This document shows positions 20,399-26,940 of a stretch of 34,287 nt of DNA, piece after piece. The notes beneath the pieces are model-generated. The model ran no database searches. It saw nothing but the letters and a program-made list of their open reading frames with translations, and was not told the origin of the DNA. Numbering within the stretch: the first letter of the stretch is position 1; each line of letters starts with the position of its first letter. The stretch comes from Sandarakinorhabdus oryzae (GTDB taxonomy: Bacteria; Pseudomonadota; Alphaproteobacteria; Sphingomonadales; Sphingomonadaceae): contig NZ_WNJP01000013.1 of the NCBI RefSeq assembly GCF_009733735.1, forward strand, positions 1 through 34,287, written 5' to 3'. Position numbers and translations under genes: made by a program.

Positions 20399-20451
20399 AG
20401 GGGCCTCCGGCGGGCAGGGACGCAGTCCCTGCACCCGTTTGTTTTCGGGTG
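20399..20451 (+). repeat. REP-like palindromic element, copy 1
   Basis: Five bases after the MFS stop comes GGGCCTCCGGCGGGCAGGG (20401-20419), then a perfect hairpin: 8-bp arms 20414-20421 / 20425-20432 around a 3-nt loop. CACCCG, TTTGTTTT and CGGGTG follow, forming a second small stem with a T-rich loop. The same element occurs inverted at 21041-21088, with the 19-mer identical and one hairpin pair changed on both sides. Each copy lies just downstream of a stop codon in the same orientation relative to that gene, as expected of REP-type or terminator-associated repeats. Confidence 0.85.
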
Positions 20452-20519
20452 TGCGGGTTGGGAGTGTGTCAGCTTGCAACACCGTTGCAGCCAAATTCTG
20501 GTCTTGCTTTACTCGCTGA

Positions 20520-20960
20520 ATGCAGGCCCTCGAAACTCTCTTTCGTAAGTTCGCTCGGCGGTCACACGCGCGCTGGTGGGTTGGGAAACGACCCGAGGTT
20601 CGCAAAGGGCAACTCGTAAAGGCGATTGCCGGGCAGGTAGGGCTACCGACTTCGCCTGATGACCCCTTCGACGGTGATCGGATGACCTATCTTGATTCGG
20701 AAAATGCCGCGCGCGTTCTTGCGGTGGCTGGAACGACGAGCTTAGCGTATGGGAAGCTGTCACCAACTGCCGGATCAGTTAAAGATGCAAGGGAAGCGCT
20801 GAAGGATTTGGCCGCAGATGCGACCTTCTTGAGCAATGGGCACTGGAGTGCCAGCGCACCAGTTTCATGGAATCGCATCACTTCGGCGACCTTCGACTGT
20901 GGCGTCATAGGCTTCGACCGTGAAAACGCTTTCATATTCTGGGTTGAAGAGGAGGACTGA
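20520..20960 (+). CDS. Orphan hypothetical protein with atypical codon use
   Basis: The frame encodes a 146-residue soluble protein: a basic N-terminus (FRKFARRSHARWWVGKRPEVRKGQ), a middle with Ser/Thr and Asp, and an acidic aromatic end (FDRENAFIFWVEEED). No domain, signal peptide or membrane segment was recognised. Codon use differs from neighbours: ATA, TTA, GTA, CTA, AGG, CGA and many T/A third positions appear, whereas neighbouring genes use almost only G/C there. It stands alone between two inverted REP-like copies. No good ribosome site precedes the ATG at 20520; a later ATG at 20682 would lose the basic part. Horizontal acquisition is likely; function unknown. Confidence 0.6.
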   Translation: MQALETLFRKFARRSHARWWVGKRPEVRKGQLVKAIAGQVGLPTSPDDPFDGDRMTYLDSENAARVLAVAGTTSLAYGKLSPTAGSVKDAREALKDLAADATFLSNGHWSASAPVSWNRITSATFDCGVIGFDRENAFIFWVEEED

Positions 20961-21040
20961 TCAGACCGTCTGCTGATTGGCGATCAATCCCGAAGGCAGA
21001 ACGTCTCCTGTCCAGCCAAAAACTGCCAGTCGGACCGCCC

Positions 21041-21088
21041 AAAACAAAAGTGGGTGCAGGGGCTCAGCCCCTGCCCGCCGGAGGCCCA
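21041..21088 (-). repeat. REP-like palindromic element, copy 2 (inverted)
   Basis: On the minus strand it reads GGGCCTCCGGCGGGCAGGG (21069-21087), then a perfect 8-bp hairpin with a 3-nt loop (21056-21063 / 21067-21074), then CACCCACTTTTGTTTTG. It begins 12 bp after the sirtuin stop codon. Relative to copy 1, one arm position changed from A-T to G-C on both sides of the stem, so pairing is kept. The T-rich end would suit termination of sirtuin transcripts. Confidence 0.85.
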
Positions 21089-21099
21089 CTTTCTCGCCT

Positions 21100-21795
21100 T
21101 CACTTCCCCGCCAGCATCTCCTCCACCCAAATCGGCACCAAAACCCCGGCTGGCCCGTGGCGGGCTTCGTCGAATAGGGGGGTGCCGGCGGAGGGTTCGA
21201 GGTTGAGTTCCAGCGTGTGCGCGCCGGCGTCGCGGGCCCATTGCACGAAGCCGGCGGCGGGATAGACCGCGCCGGAGGTGCCGATGGAGACGAACAGATC
21301 GCACGCCGCGATGGCCGCACTGATGTCGTCCATGTGGTAGGGCATTTCGCCGAACCAGACGATATCGGGGCGCAGGCCGCCCGGCTGCTTGCAGGCGGGG
21401 CAGGGTGGGTTGCCGAGCAGCGGTCCGCGCCAGGGCCGGGCGGCGCCGCAGCGGGTGCAAAGGGCGGAGTTCAACTCGCCGTGCATGTGGAGCAGGCGGT
21501 TGTGGCCGGCGCGATCGTGCAGATCATCGACATTCTGGGTGACGAGCAGGAAGTCGCCGGTCCAGTTCGCTTCCAGCCGGGCCAGTGCCAGGTGGGCGGC
21601 GTTGGGCACGACCTGGCCGAGGAAGGCGCGGCGCTGGTCGTAGAACTGCTGGACGAGCGCAGGGTTGCGGCGGAAGGCTTGCGGGGTGGCGACGTCTTCG
21701 ACGCGGTGGCCTTCCCACAGGCCATCGGCGGCGCGGAAGGTGGGCACGCCGCTTTCGGCCGAAATGCCGGCGCCGGTGAGGATGACGATGTTCAT
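21100..21795 (-). CDS. cobB: NAD-dependent protein deacylase (sirtuin, CobB-type)
   Basis: This 231-residue sirtuin begins MNIVILTGAGISAESGVPTFR (NAD-binding GAGxSxxSGxPxFR). It continues with TQNVDDLHDRAG, catalytic His105 in HMHGEL, and a zinc site C113-x2-C116...C132-x2-C135. FGE and GTSGxVYPAA motifs follow. Tyr52-x2-Arg55 (FYDQRR) matches the Tyr/Arg pair that lets E. coli CobB and SIRT5-type enzymes remove succinyl as well as acetyl groups, so dual deacylase activity is likely. ATG 21795 forms an ATGA overlap with the stop of the GNAT gene, fixing the start. Coupling to an acetyltransferase recalls the pairing of acyl-lysine writer and eraser genes, although this GNAT may not modify proteins. 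Confidence 0.95.
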   Translation of the reverse strand: MNIVILTGAGISAESGVPTFRAADGLWEGHRVEDVATPQAFRRNPALVQQFYDQRRAFLGQVVPNAAHLALARLEANWTGDFLLVTQNVDDLHDRAGHNRLLHMHGELNSALCTRCGAARPWRGPLLGNPPCPACKQPGGLRPDIVWFGEMPYHMDDISAAIAACDLFVSIGTSGAVYPAAGFVQWARDAGAHTLELNLEPSAGTPLFDEARHGPAGVLVPIWVEEMLAGK

Positions 21796-22325
21796 GCGGT
21801 CAGCGCTCGGGGATCTGGCCACCAGATGCGCTGATAGGCCTGTGTGCTGCCATCGGGCGCGGCTTCCTTTTCGGCCAGCGATTCAAGGCCCCCCAGCCGG
21901 CGGTAGAAGCCGCGTGCGGCGGTGTTGGCGGCATAGACGTGGAGGTCGAGCCCCAGCCCCGGCGCTTCGGCCAGCGCGATCTGCGCCGCGGCGGCGAGCA
22001 GGCGGCGGCCGAGGCCCTGGCCCTTCAGGCCGGGACGGACGTGGAGATTGTCGACATGGCTGCCCCAGTGCGGATCGGCGGCGACAAAGAGGCAGACGAA
22101 GCCGGCCAGGCCCTCCGCATCCTCGGCCAGCAATACATGCATGGCGGGATCGGGCGCGGCAAAGCGGTCGCTCCACGCGCGCAGCCGGTCGGCGGGCAGC
22201 TGATTGGCCAGCCAGTCGGCGCCGAGGATATGGGCATAGGCCGTCTGCCAGCTCGCCGTGTGCAGGGCGGCGATGGCGGCGGCGTCGGCGGCGGTGGCGG
22301 GGCGCAGGTGCATCGCTGCAGTCAT
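21792..22325 (-). CDS. GNAT family N-acetyltransferase
   Basis: The 177-residue single-domain protein begins MHLRPATAADAAAIAALH. It has the central strand VDNLHVRPGLKGQGLGRRLLAAA, whose Q/R-x-x-G-x-G/A (GLKGQGLGR) loop binds the acetyl-CoA pyrophosphate. The motif-B region is LDLHVYAANTAARGFYRRLGG, with Asn and Tyr in the usual places. The substrate is unknown. The start is ATG 22325 or the second ATG at 22313; neither has a strong ribosome site. Its stop overlaps the sirtuin ATG. It is transcribed divergently from dapB with only 62 bp between them. Confidence 0.9.
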   Translation of the reverse strand: MTAAMHLRPATAADAAAIAALHTASWQTAYAHILGADWLANQLPADRLRAWSDRFAAPDPAMHVLLAEDAEGLAGFVCLFVAADPHWGSHVDNLHVRPGLKGQGLGRRLLAAAAQIALAEAPGLGLDLHVYAANTAARGFYRRLGGLESLAEKEAAPDGSTQAYQRIWWPDPRALTA

Positions 22326-22371
22326 AGCAAACAGCTGCGGCGGCGCCAGCGGTTGCGCTGGCCTGCGGCAT

Positions 22372-22386
22372 CGCCCAAAGTGGGCG
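22372..22386 (+). promoter_or_regulatory. Hairpin directly before the dapB start codon
   Basis: CGCCCA (22372-22377) and TGGGCG (22381-22386) make a perfect 6-bp stem with loop AAG. It ends one base before the dapB ATG at 22388 and occupies the place of the Shine-Dalgarno sequence, none of which can be recognised. It may modulate translation initiation. Confidence 0.4.
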
Positions 22387-22387
22387 C

Positions 22388-23191
22388 ATGACGAAGAAGC
22401 CGATCCGCGTGGGTGTGCTGGGGGCTGGCGGCCGCATGGGCCAGGCCATCATCGGCCAGATTGCCGATTGGCCGGGCCTGGCGCTGGCCGGCGCGGTGGA
22501 GCGGGCCGGGCACGCCAGTTGCGGCCTGCCGGCCGGGCCGGGGCATCCGGAAACCCTCACCGTCTGTTCCAACATCGGCGCCATCGCCCACAAATGTGAC
22601 GTGCTGATCGATTTCTCGGTGCCGGCCGCGCTCGCCACCAGCATCGAGGCCGCGCAGGAAGGCCGCTGTGCGCTGGTGGTGGGCACCACCGGGCTGGAGG
22701 CGGCGCATCATGCCCTGATCGACGAGGCGGCGCGCGACATCGCCATCCTGCAATCGGCCAACACCAGCCTTGGTGTCACCCTGCTCGCCCGGCTGGTGGA
22801 GGACGCTGCCCGCGCGTTGGGGCCGGATTGGGACATCGAGATTGCCGAGCTGCACCACCGGATGAAGGTGGATGCGCCGTCGGGCACTGCGCTGGCGTTG
22901 GGCGAAGCGGCGGCCAGGGGTCGCGGCATTGATCTGGCCAGCCACAGCGACCGTGGCCGCGATGGCATCACCGGGGCACGCGTGGAGGGCCATATCGGCT
23001 TTGCGAGCCTGCGCGGGGGCAGCGCCGCGGGCGATCACATGGTGCTGCTGGCCAGCGAGGGTGAGCGCATCGAGCTGTGGCACCGCGCCGAAAATCGCGG
23101 CATCTTCGCGCGCGGCGCGCTGAAGGCTGCGCAGTGGCTGGCCGGCAAACCGGCCGGGCGTTACGCCATGACCGACGTGCTCGGCCTCTGA
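22388..23191 (+). CDS. dapB: 4-hydroxy-tetrahydrodipicolinate reductase DapB
   Basis: The 267-residue enzyme has an N-terminal NAD(P)H motif VGVLGAGGRMGQAI (about 8-21), DVLIDFSVP and VVGTTG in the Rossmann half. The family signature is ELHHRMKVDAPSGTAL, containing the catalytic His pair and Lys. The C-terminus is EGERIELWHRAENRGIFARGALKAAQWL. It reduces the dihydrodipicolinate precursor in the lysine and meso-diaminopimelate pathway, needed for peptidoglycan. No Shine-Dalgarno is seen; a hairpin abuts the ATG. The last 31 bp overlap the opposing DUF2244 gene. Confidence 0.97.
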   Translation: MTKKPIRVGVLGAGGRMGQAIIGQIADWPGLALAGAVERAGHASCGLPAGPGHPETLTVCSNIGAIAHKCDVLIDFSVPAALATSIEAAQEGRCALVVGTTGLEAAHHALIDEAARDIAILQSANTSLGVTLLARLVEDAARALGPDWDIEIAELHHRMKVDAPSGTALALGEAAARGRGIDLASHSDRGRDGITGARVEGHIGFASLRGGSAAGDHMVLLASEGERIELWHRAENRGIFARGALKAAQWLAGKPAGRYAMTDVLGL

Positions 23192-23640
23192 TTCCTGTAT
23201 CGCGCGAGTGCCTCGCGGATCAGCGCGCCGACTTCGCGGCGTTCAGGGGCTGAGAGGAACTGGCCGACCCGCAGCCGCCGGCCGCTGACATTGAGGAACA
23301 AGAGCGCGTCGCCCAGCGGCGTTTCCTCGATGTCGACGCGGGTGAAGAAGGGTTCGAGCACATGCTCCACCTCTTCGCCCCACGGGTTGACGCGGGTGAG
23401 GGTGAGCGCGTCGCCGGCCAGCACCAGGCGCTCGTGGGCGCCGCCGGAGCGGTAGTTGCTGCGAAAGGCCCAGGCCAGCAGCGCCACGTCGGCGATCATG
23501 AACGGGATCACCGGCCACAGCCCCAGCACCAGGAAGCGGATCGAGCCGATCAGGAACAGGCCGCCCACCGCCAGCACCAGCGTGCGCGCATTGGCCCGGG
23601 TGAGCGAGCGATTCGGCCGGAGGGTGAGATCAAGCAACAC
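23161..23640 (-). CDS. DUF2244 domain integral membrane protein
   Basis: The 159-residue protein begins LDLTLRPNRSLTRANARTLVLAVGGLFLIGSI and has two hydrophobic segments (about 22-60, including LGLWPVIPFMIADVALLAWAF). A cytosolic beta-rich part follows (RLVLAGDALTLTRVNPWGEEVEHVLEPFFTRVDI...). This 'LRPNRSL, two TM, PWG' order is that of DUF2244, a family of unknown function. It is divergent from nth with a 60-bp gap. Its 3' end runs 31 bp into dapB on the other strand; the TAA at 23161 is the first in-frame stop. Start ATG 23640 is preceded by AGGAGTCCGG on the minus strand. Confidence 0.9.
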   Translation of the reverse strand: MLLDLTLRPNRSLTRANARTLVLAVGGLFLIGSIRFLVLGLWPVIPFMIADVALLAWAFRSNYRSGGAHERLVLAGDALTLTRVNPWGEEVEHVLEPFFTRVDIEETPLGDALLFLNVSGRRLRVGQFLSAPERREVGALIREALARYRNQRPSTSVMA

Positions 23641-23700
23641 CCGGACTCCTTATTCGGAAGGGCCTTGCAGCGCCAACGGCTTTGGCGGAAGGGCGACACC

Positions 23701-24366
23701 ATGACCAAGCAATATCAACGCCTGATGACGGCGGCCGAGATCGACGATTTCTTCCGCATCCTCGCCGCCGCCCGCCCGGAGCCGGAGACGGAGCTCGCCT
23801 ATGGCAATGGCTATCAGCTGCTGGTCGCCGTCGTGCTCTCGGCCCAGGCCACCGATGTGGGCGTGAACAAGGCGACGAAGCGCCTGTTCGAGGCGGTGAC
23901 AACGCCGCAGCAGATGCTCGATCTGGGCGAGGAAGGCCTGAAACAGCATATCCGCACCATCGGTCTGTTCAACGCCAAGGCGAAGAATGTCATCGCGCTG
24001 TCGCGCCGGCTGGTGGAGGAATTCGGCGGGGAAGTGCCCCGCAGCCGCGACGTGCTGGAAACCCTGCCCGGCGTGGGCCGCAAGACGGCGAACGTGGTGG
24101 TGAACGTGCTGTTCGGCGAAGAGACCTGCGCGGTTGACACGCATGTGTTCCGCCTCGCCAACCGCACCGGCCTGGCACCGGGCAGGACGCCGCTGGCGGT
24201 GGAGACCGGCATCATGAAGCGGGTCAAGCCGCCGTGGCGGCGGCACGCGCACCATTGGCTGATCCTGCACGGCCGCTATGTGTGCACCGCCCGCAAGCCG
24301 ATGTGCCTGGATTGCCCGGTGGCGCCGCTGTGCCAGTTCAAGGCGAAGCAGCAGCTGGTGGGCTGA
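23701..24366 (+). CDS. nth: Endonuclease III (Nth)
   Basis: The 221-residue base-excision repair glycosylase/AP lyase removes oxidised pyrimidines. It has the helix-hairpin-helix TLPGVGRKTANVVVN with catalytic Lys128, Asp146 in AVDTHVFR, and a C-terminal [4Fe-4S] motif C195-x6-C202-x2-C205-x5-C211. All key residues are present. ATG 23701 was selected, although the frame is open for another 340 bp upstream, because GGAAGGG precedes it and family homology starts here. Confidence 0.97.
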   Translation: MTKQYQRLMTAAEIDDFFRILAAARPEPETELAYGNGYQLLVAVVLSAQATDVGVNKATKRLFEAVTTPQQMLDLGEEGLKQHIRTIGLFNAKAKNVIALSRRLVEEFGGEVPRSRDVLETLPGVGRKTANVVVNVLFGEETCAVDTHVFRLANRTGLAPGRTPLAVETGIMKRVKPPWRRHAHHWLILHGRYVCTARKPMCLDCPVAPLCQFKAKQQLVG

Positions 24367-24424
24367 AATTCAGCATCGGTTCAGCAGCATCGCGCGAGGC
24401 TGGCGCCAATCGAGGGAGGCCCTG

Positions 24425-24805
24425 ATGCGCGCACTGATCTTGCCCCTGTTCCTGGCTGCCGCGCCGGCACTGGCCCAAACCCCGGCCCCTGCGGCCCCAT
24501 CCACCCCTGTCACGCGCGGCTGCCTGTCGTTGGTGCAGATCCAGAGCACCAACGTGGTTGATGAGCAGACCATCGATTTTCGCCTCCGCGATGGCAGCGT
24601 GTGGCGCAACCGGCTGCCGCGCAGCTGCCCCGGCCTCGGCTTTGATCGCGCCTTTTCCTATTCGACCAGCATCCCGCAGCTGTGCAATGTCGATCTGATC
24701 CGGGTGATCGTGCAGAACAACCCCGGCATCATGGGCGCCACCTGCGGCCTAGGCAAGTTCGAGCGCCTGTCGGTCAGGGCAACCAAGGCCAAGGCCAAGG
24801 GCTGA
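24425..24805 (+). CDS. Exported DUF6491 family protein
   Basis: The 126-residue precursor has a Sec signal peptide (MRALILPLFLAAAPALA). The mature part follows the pattern GC(L/I)SL..I.ST.V.D..TIDF...DG..WRN.LP..CPGL.FDRAFSY.TS..QLC..D, with three to four Cys residues probably forming periplasmic disulfides. This is the DUF6491 layout frequent in sphingomonads; function unknown. The start ATG 24425 follows GAGGGAGG. The C-terminus is basic (ATKAKAKG). It lies 58 bp after nth and 70 bp before tRNA-Arg. Confidence 0.8.
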   Translation: MRALILPLFLAAAPALAQTPAPAAPSTPVTRGCLSLVQIQSTNVVDEQTIDFRLRDGSVWRNRLPRSCPGLGFDRAFSYSTSIPQLCNVDLIRVIVQNNPGIMGATCGLGKFERLSVRATKAKAKG

Positions 24806-24875
24806 AGCCGGGCAGGGCGAAGGGGCTGAATCAGGCTGGCGCCCGCCGCCCGGCGCTGCTAACAGCCCATCGTCC

Positions 24876-24952
<77 letters not shown>

Positions 24953-25009
24953 GCCTTTTCCAACCAATATTACAATTTTGTCGGACTTGTGGCACGTGGC
25001 GCGCCAATA

Positions 25010-25038
25010 TTGACCCTTGGCTGCAGATTTCATAAATT
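25010..25038 (+). promoter_or_regulatory. Sigma-70-type promoter for HAF/PEP-CTERM gene
   Basis: TTGACC (25010-25015), a 17-nt spacer and TAAATT (25033-25038) place a transcription start near 25045, about 30 nt before the ATG at 25076. The 24956-25045 region is much more AT-rich than its surroundings and contains CCAATATT twice (about 24963 and 25004). Confidence 0.7.
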
Positions 25039-25075
25039 TTGTGTGGATGGGTTCTGTCAGGCCGTGGGGGGGCAT

Positions 25076-26311
25076 ATGGGCAGGGTTCAATTGCTGGCGG
25101 CCGCGCTGTTGGGTGCGGGCCTGTCGGGGGCGGCGGGTGCTGCCACCATTGCATATAACATCATCGATCTCGGCACGTTCGGGACAGCCGCCAATGTGCG
25201 CAGCTATGGCCATGCGGTGAACAATTTTGGCCAGGTGACCGGCTTTTCCGATACCGGCACCACCAATCGCGGGGCCACTCATGCGTTCCTGTGGGCCAAC
25301 AACACGCTGCAGGATCTGGGCACGCTGGCCACCGGCACCATTGCCGTCGGCTATGGCATCAACAACAAGGGCCAGGTGACGGGCTACAGCAATGTGTCTG
25401 GCAACTTCCAGCATGCCTTCCTCTGGCAGAACGGCACGATGACCGACCTGGGCACCAATGGCGGTGTCCACGCCCAGGGCCGCGACATCAACGATGCCGG
25501 CAAGATGGTCGGGTTCAGCATCTTTTCCGGTAGCCGGAACGTGGGCTGGGCCAACGAGAACGGCTTCGAGAGCCTGCAGATGCTCGGCACCGGAAACCAG
25601 TCCAACGCCTATCGCGTCAACAGTGCGGGCGTGGCCGCTGGCTATGCCACCAATCCCCTGGTCTATGGCGTTCGCCGCGCGGTGACCTGGGATGCCAATG
25701 GTGTTGTCACCAATCTCAACATCGGCAACGGCAACGACAGTATCGCCTACGGGCTGAATGATGGCGGCGACGTGGTGGGGCGCTACCTGACGATCAACGG
25801 CAACAACGACACCATCGCGCGCGCATTCTGGTGGCACAAGGCGACCGGCACCTATCAGACGCTGGGCGGGCTGCCGGGCGAGGTCAATTATTACGCCTAT
25901 GGCATCAGCAACGACGGCAAGATCGTCGGTATCGCCGATCATGCCAATGCCTTCGGCAACAGCGCGATCATTTCCGGCGTGATCTGGCAGAACGGCATCG
26001 CCACCAAGCTCAACGACCTGATCGACCCGCTGCTGGGCTGGAACGTGCAATTCGCCCAGGACATCAGCCAGAACGGCTTTTACATCACCGGACAGGGCAC
26101 GATCGCGGGACGCCAGCACGCCTTCCTGATGTGTGCGGTGGGCCAGCCGTGCAACGGCGTCATTCCTGGCCTCGATCCGCCCCCGCCGCCCCCGCCGCCC
26201 CCGATCGGCGGCGTGCCCGAGCCCGGCACCTGGGAACTGCTGGCCGCCGGCTTTGGCCTGATGGGCCTGGTTCAGCGCCGGCGCGGCAGCGCTCCGGCGA
26301 CTGCCGCCTGA
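25076..26311 (+). CDS. HAF-repeat PEP-CTERM sorting domain protein
   Basis: The 411-residue secreted protein has a signal peptide (about 1-24, ending AAGAA). It then carries repeated units of the extracellular HAF type: AFLW.N.(T/G)(L/M)(Q/T)DLGT.....A.GIN..GQV.GYS, at least five times through residue 330. The repeats probably form a beta-propeller-like fold. Near the C-terminus come a run of nine prolines and a sorting tail ([19 protein letters not shown], then QRRR), a PEP-CTERM anchor processed by exosortase. ATG 25076 gives the signal peptide directly; the longer frame from 24989 would bury it. The ribosome site is only a G-run. It is likely a surface or exopolysaccharide-associated protein. 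Confidence 0.9.
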   Translation: MGRVQLLAAALLGAGLSGAAGAATIAYNIIDLGTFGTAANVRSYGHAVNNFGQVTGFSDTGTTNRGATHAFLWANNTLQDLGTLATGTIAVGYGINNKGQVTGYSNVSGNFQHAFLWQNGTMTDLGTNGGVHAQGRDINDAGKMVGFSIFSGSRNVGWANENGFESLQMLGTGNQSNAYRVNSAGVAAGYATNPLVYGVRRAVTWDANGVVTNLNIGNGNDSIAYGLNDGGDVVGRYLTINGNNDTIARAFWWHKATGTYQTLGGLPGEVNYYAYGISNDGKIVGIADHANAFGNSAIISGVIWQNGIATKLNDLIDPLLGWNVQFAQDISQNGFYITGQGTIAGRQHAFLMCAVGQPCNGVIPGLDPPPPPPPPPIGGVPEPGTWELLAAGFGLMGLVQRRRGSAPATAA

Positions 26312-26379
26312 CCAGACCCACACGGGCCTGATATCGCGACAAGGCGGGGCCGTGTCTGTTTAAATTCATTAAGATTAAA

Positions 26380-26431
26380 TTGACAAATTAACCAAGTGCG
26401 GCTTGACTCGCCTACTGGTTAAGAAAATAAC
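26380..26431 (+). promoter_or_regulatory. AT-rich promoter region with TTAACCA/TGGTTAA inverted repeat
   Basis: The strongest AT-rich patch in the window (about 26360-26435) contains four TTAA tetramers, TTGACA at 26380-26385 and TTGACT at 26403-26408. AAATAA lies 16 nt after the second. TTAACCA (26388-26394) and TGGTTAA (26416-26422) form an inverted repeat with 21 nt between arms. It probably drives the tadE/tadG pair. The TTAA spacing does not fit the CtrA pattern TTAA-N7-TTAA. Confidence 0.5.
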
Positions 26432-26487
26432 AACACTCACGTTCAGTCTATCGCGTCGTTCGTGGCAGTAGCAGAACAGGTGTTGTT

Positions 26488-26940
26488 GTGGCTCTTTGCT
26501 TTCCATTGCCTACTCTTGGGAGAACGCGGTCTGGCGGACTCGCCAGGTGTCGCCGCGGATCCGCCGCCGCCGAGCTGGCTCTCACGCTGCCGCTGCTGAC
26601 CACGCTGATCCTCGCCGTCTTCGAATATGGCTGCGTGATCTATTCCTACAGCCTGATGCAGCTGGGGGCCAACCGCGTCGCCCGCTCCGTGGCCGTCCAC
26701 ACCATGACCGATGCGCAGGCGCAATCGGCGATCGTGGGCTATCTGCCCGGCTGGCTGGCCAGTGGCGCGACGGTGACGGTCGCCGAATCGGCGGCGGCAG
26801 ATCCGACCACCAACATGATCAACATCCGGGTTTCGGCGCCGGCATCCGCGGCGACGCCGCTGGCGCTGCTCACCCGGGTGGCGCCCTGGCAACTGACCAC
26901 CACCGTGTCGGTGAAGCAGGAGCTGCCGTATGTCGATTGA
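26488..26940 (+). CDS. TadE-like pilus assembly protein
   Basis: The 150-residue protein has RRGSAAAELALTLPLLTTLILAVFEYG near residues 22-48. This TadE/pseudopilin N-terminus has a Gly-Ser-Ala-Ala-Ala-Glu site followed by one hydrophobic helix. The remaining part is extracytoplasmic and beta-rich (ASGATVTVAES, TTTVSVKQELP). TadE minor pseudopilins act with TadG in Flp/Tad pilus systems. The start is taken as GTG 26488; no ATG lies in frame before the helix. It overlaps the TadG-like gene by 11 bp. Confidence 0.82.
   Translation: MALCFPLPTLGRTRSGGLARCRRGSAAAELALTLPLLTTLILAVFEYGCVIYSYSLMQLGANRVARSVAVHTMTDAQAQSAIVGYLPGWLASGATVTVAESAAADPTTNMINIRVSAPASAATPLALLTRVAPWQLTTTVSVKQELPYVD

Noticed and set aside
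20399-21088. Insertion sequence or MITE with terminal inverted repeats carrying the orphan gene
   Set aside because: The repeats are inverted but each follows a host gene's stop codon in the same relative orientation, no target-site duplication was seen and no transposase is present; REP-like elements explain them better.
22372-22387. Lysine riboswitch upstream of dapB
   Set aside because: Only 62 bp separate dapB from the divergent gene, far too short for the roughly 170-nt lysine aptamer.
26360-26435. CtrA binding site (TTAA-N7-TTAA)
   Set aside because: Several TTAA tetramers are present but spacings are 2, 5, 9 or more, never 7.
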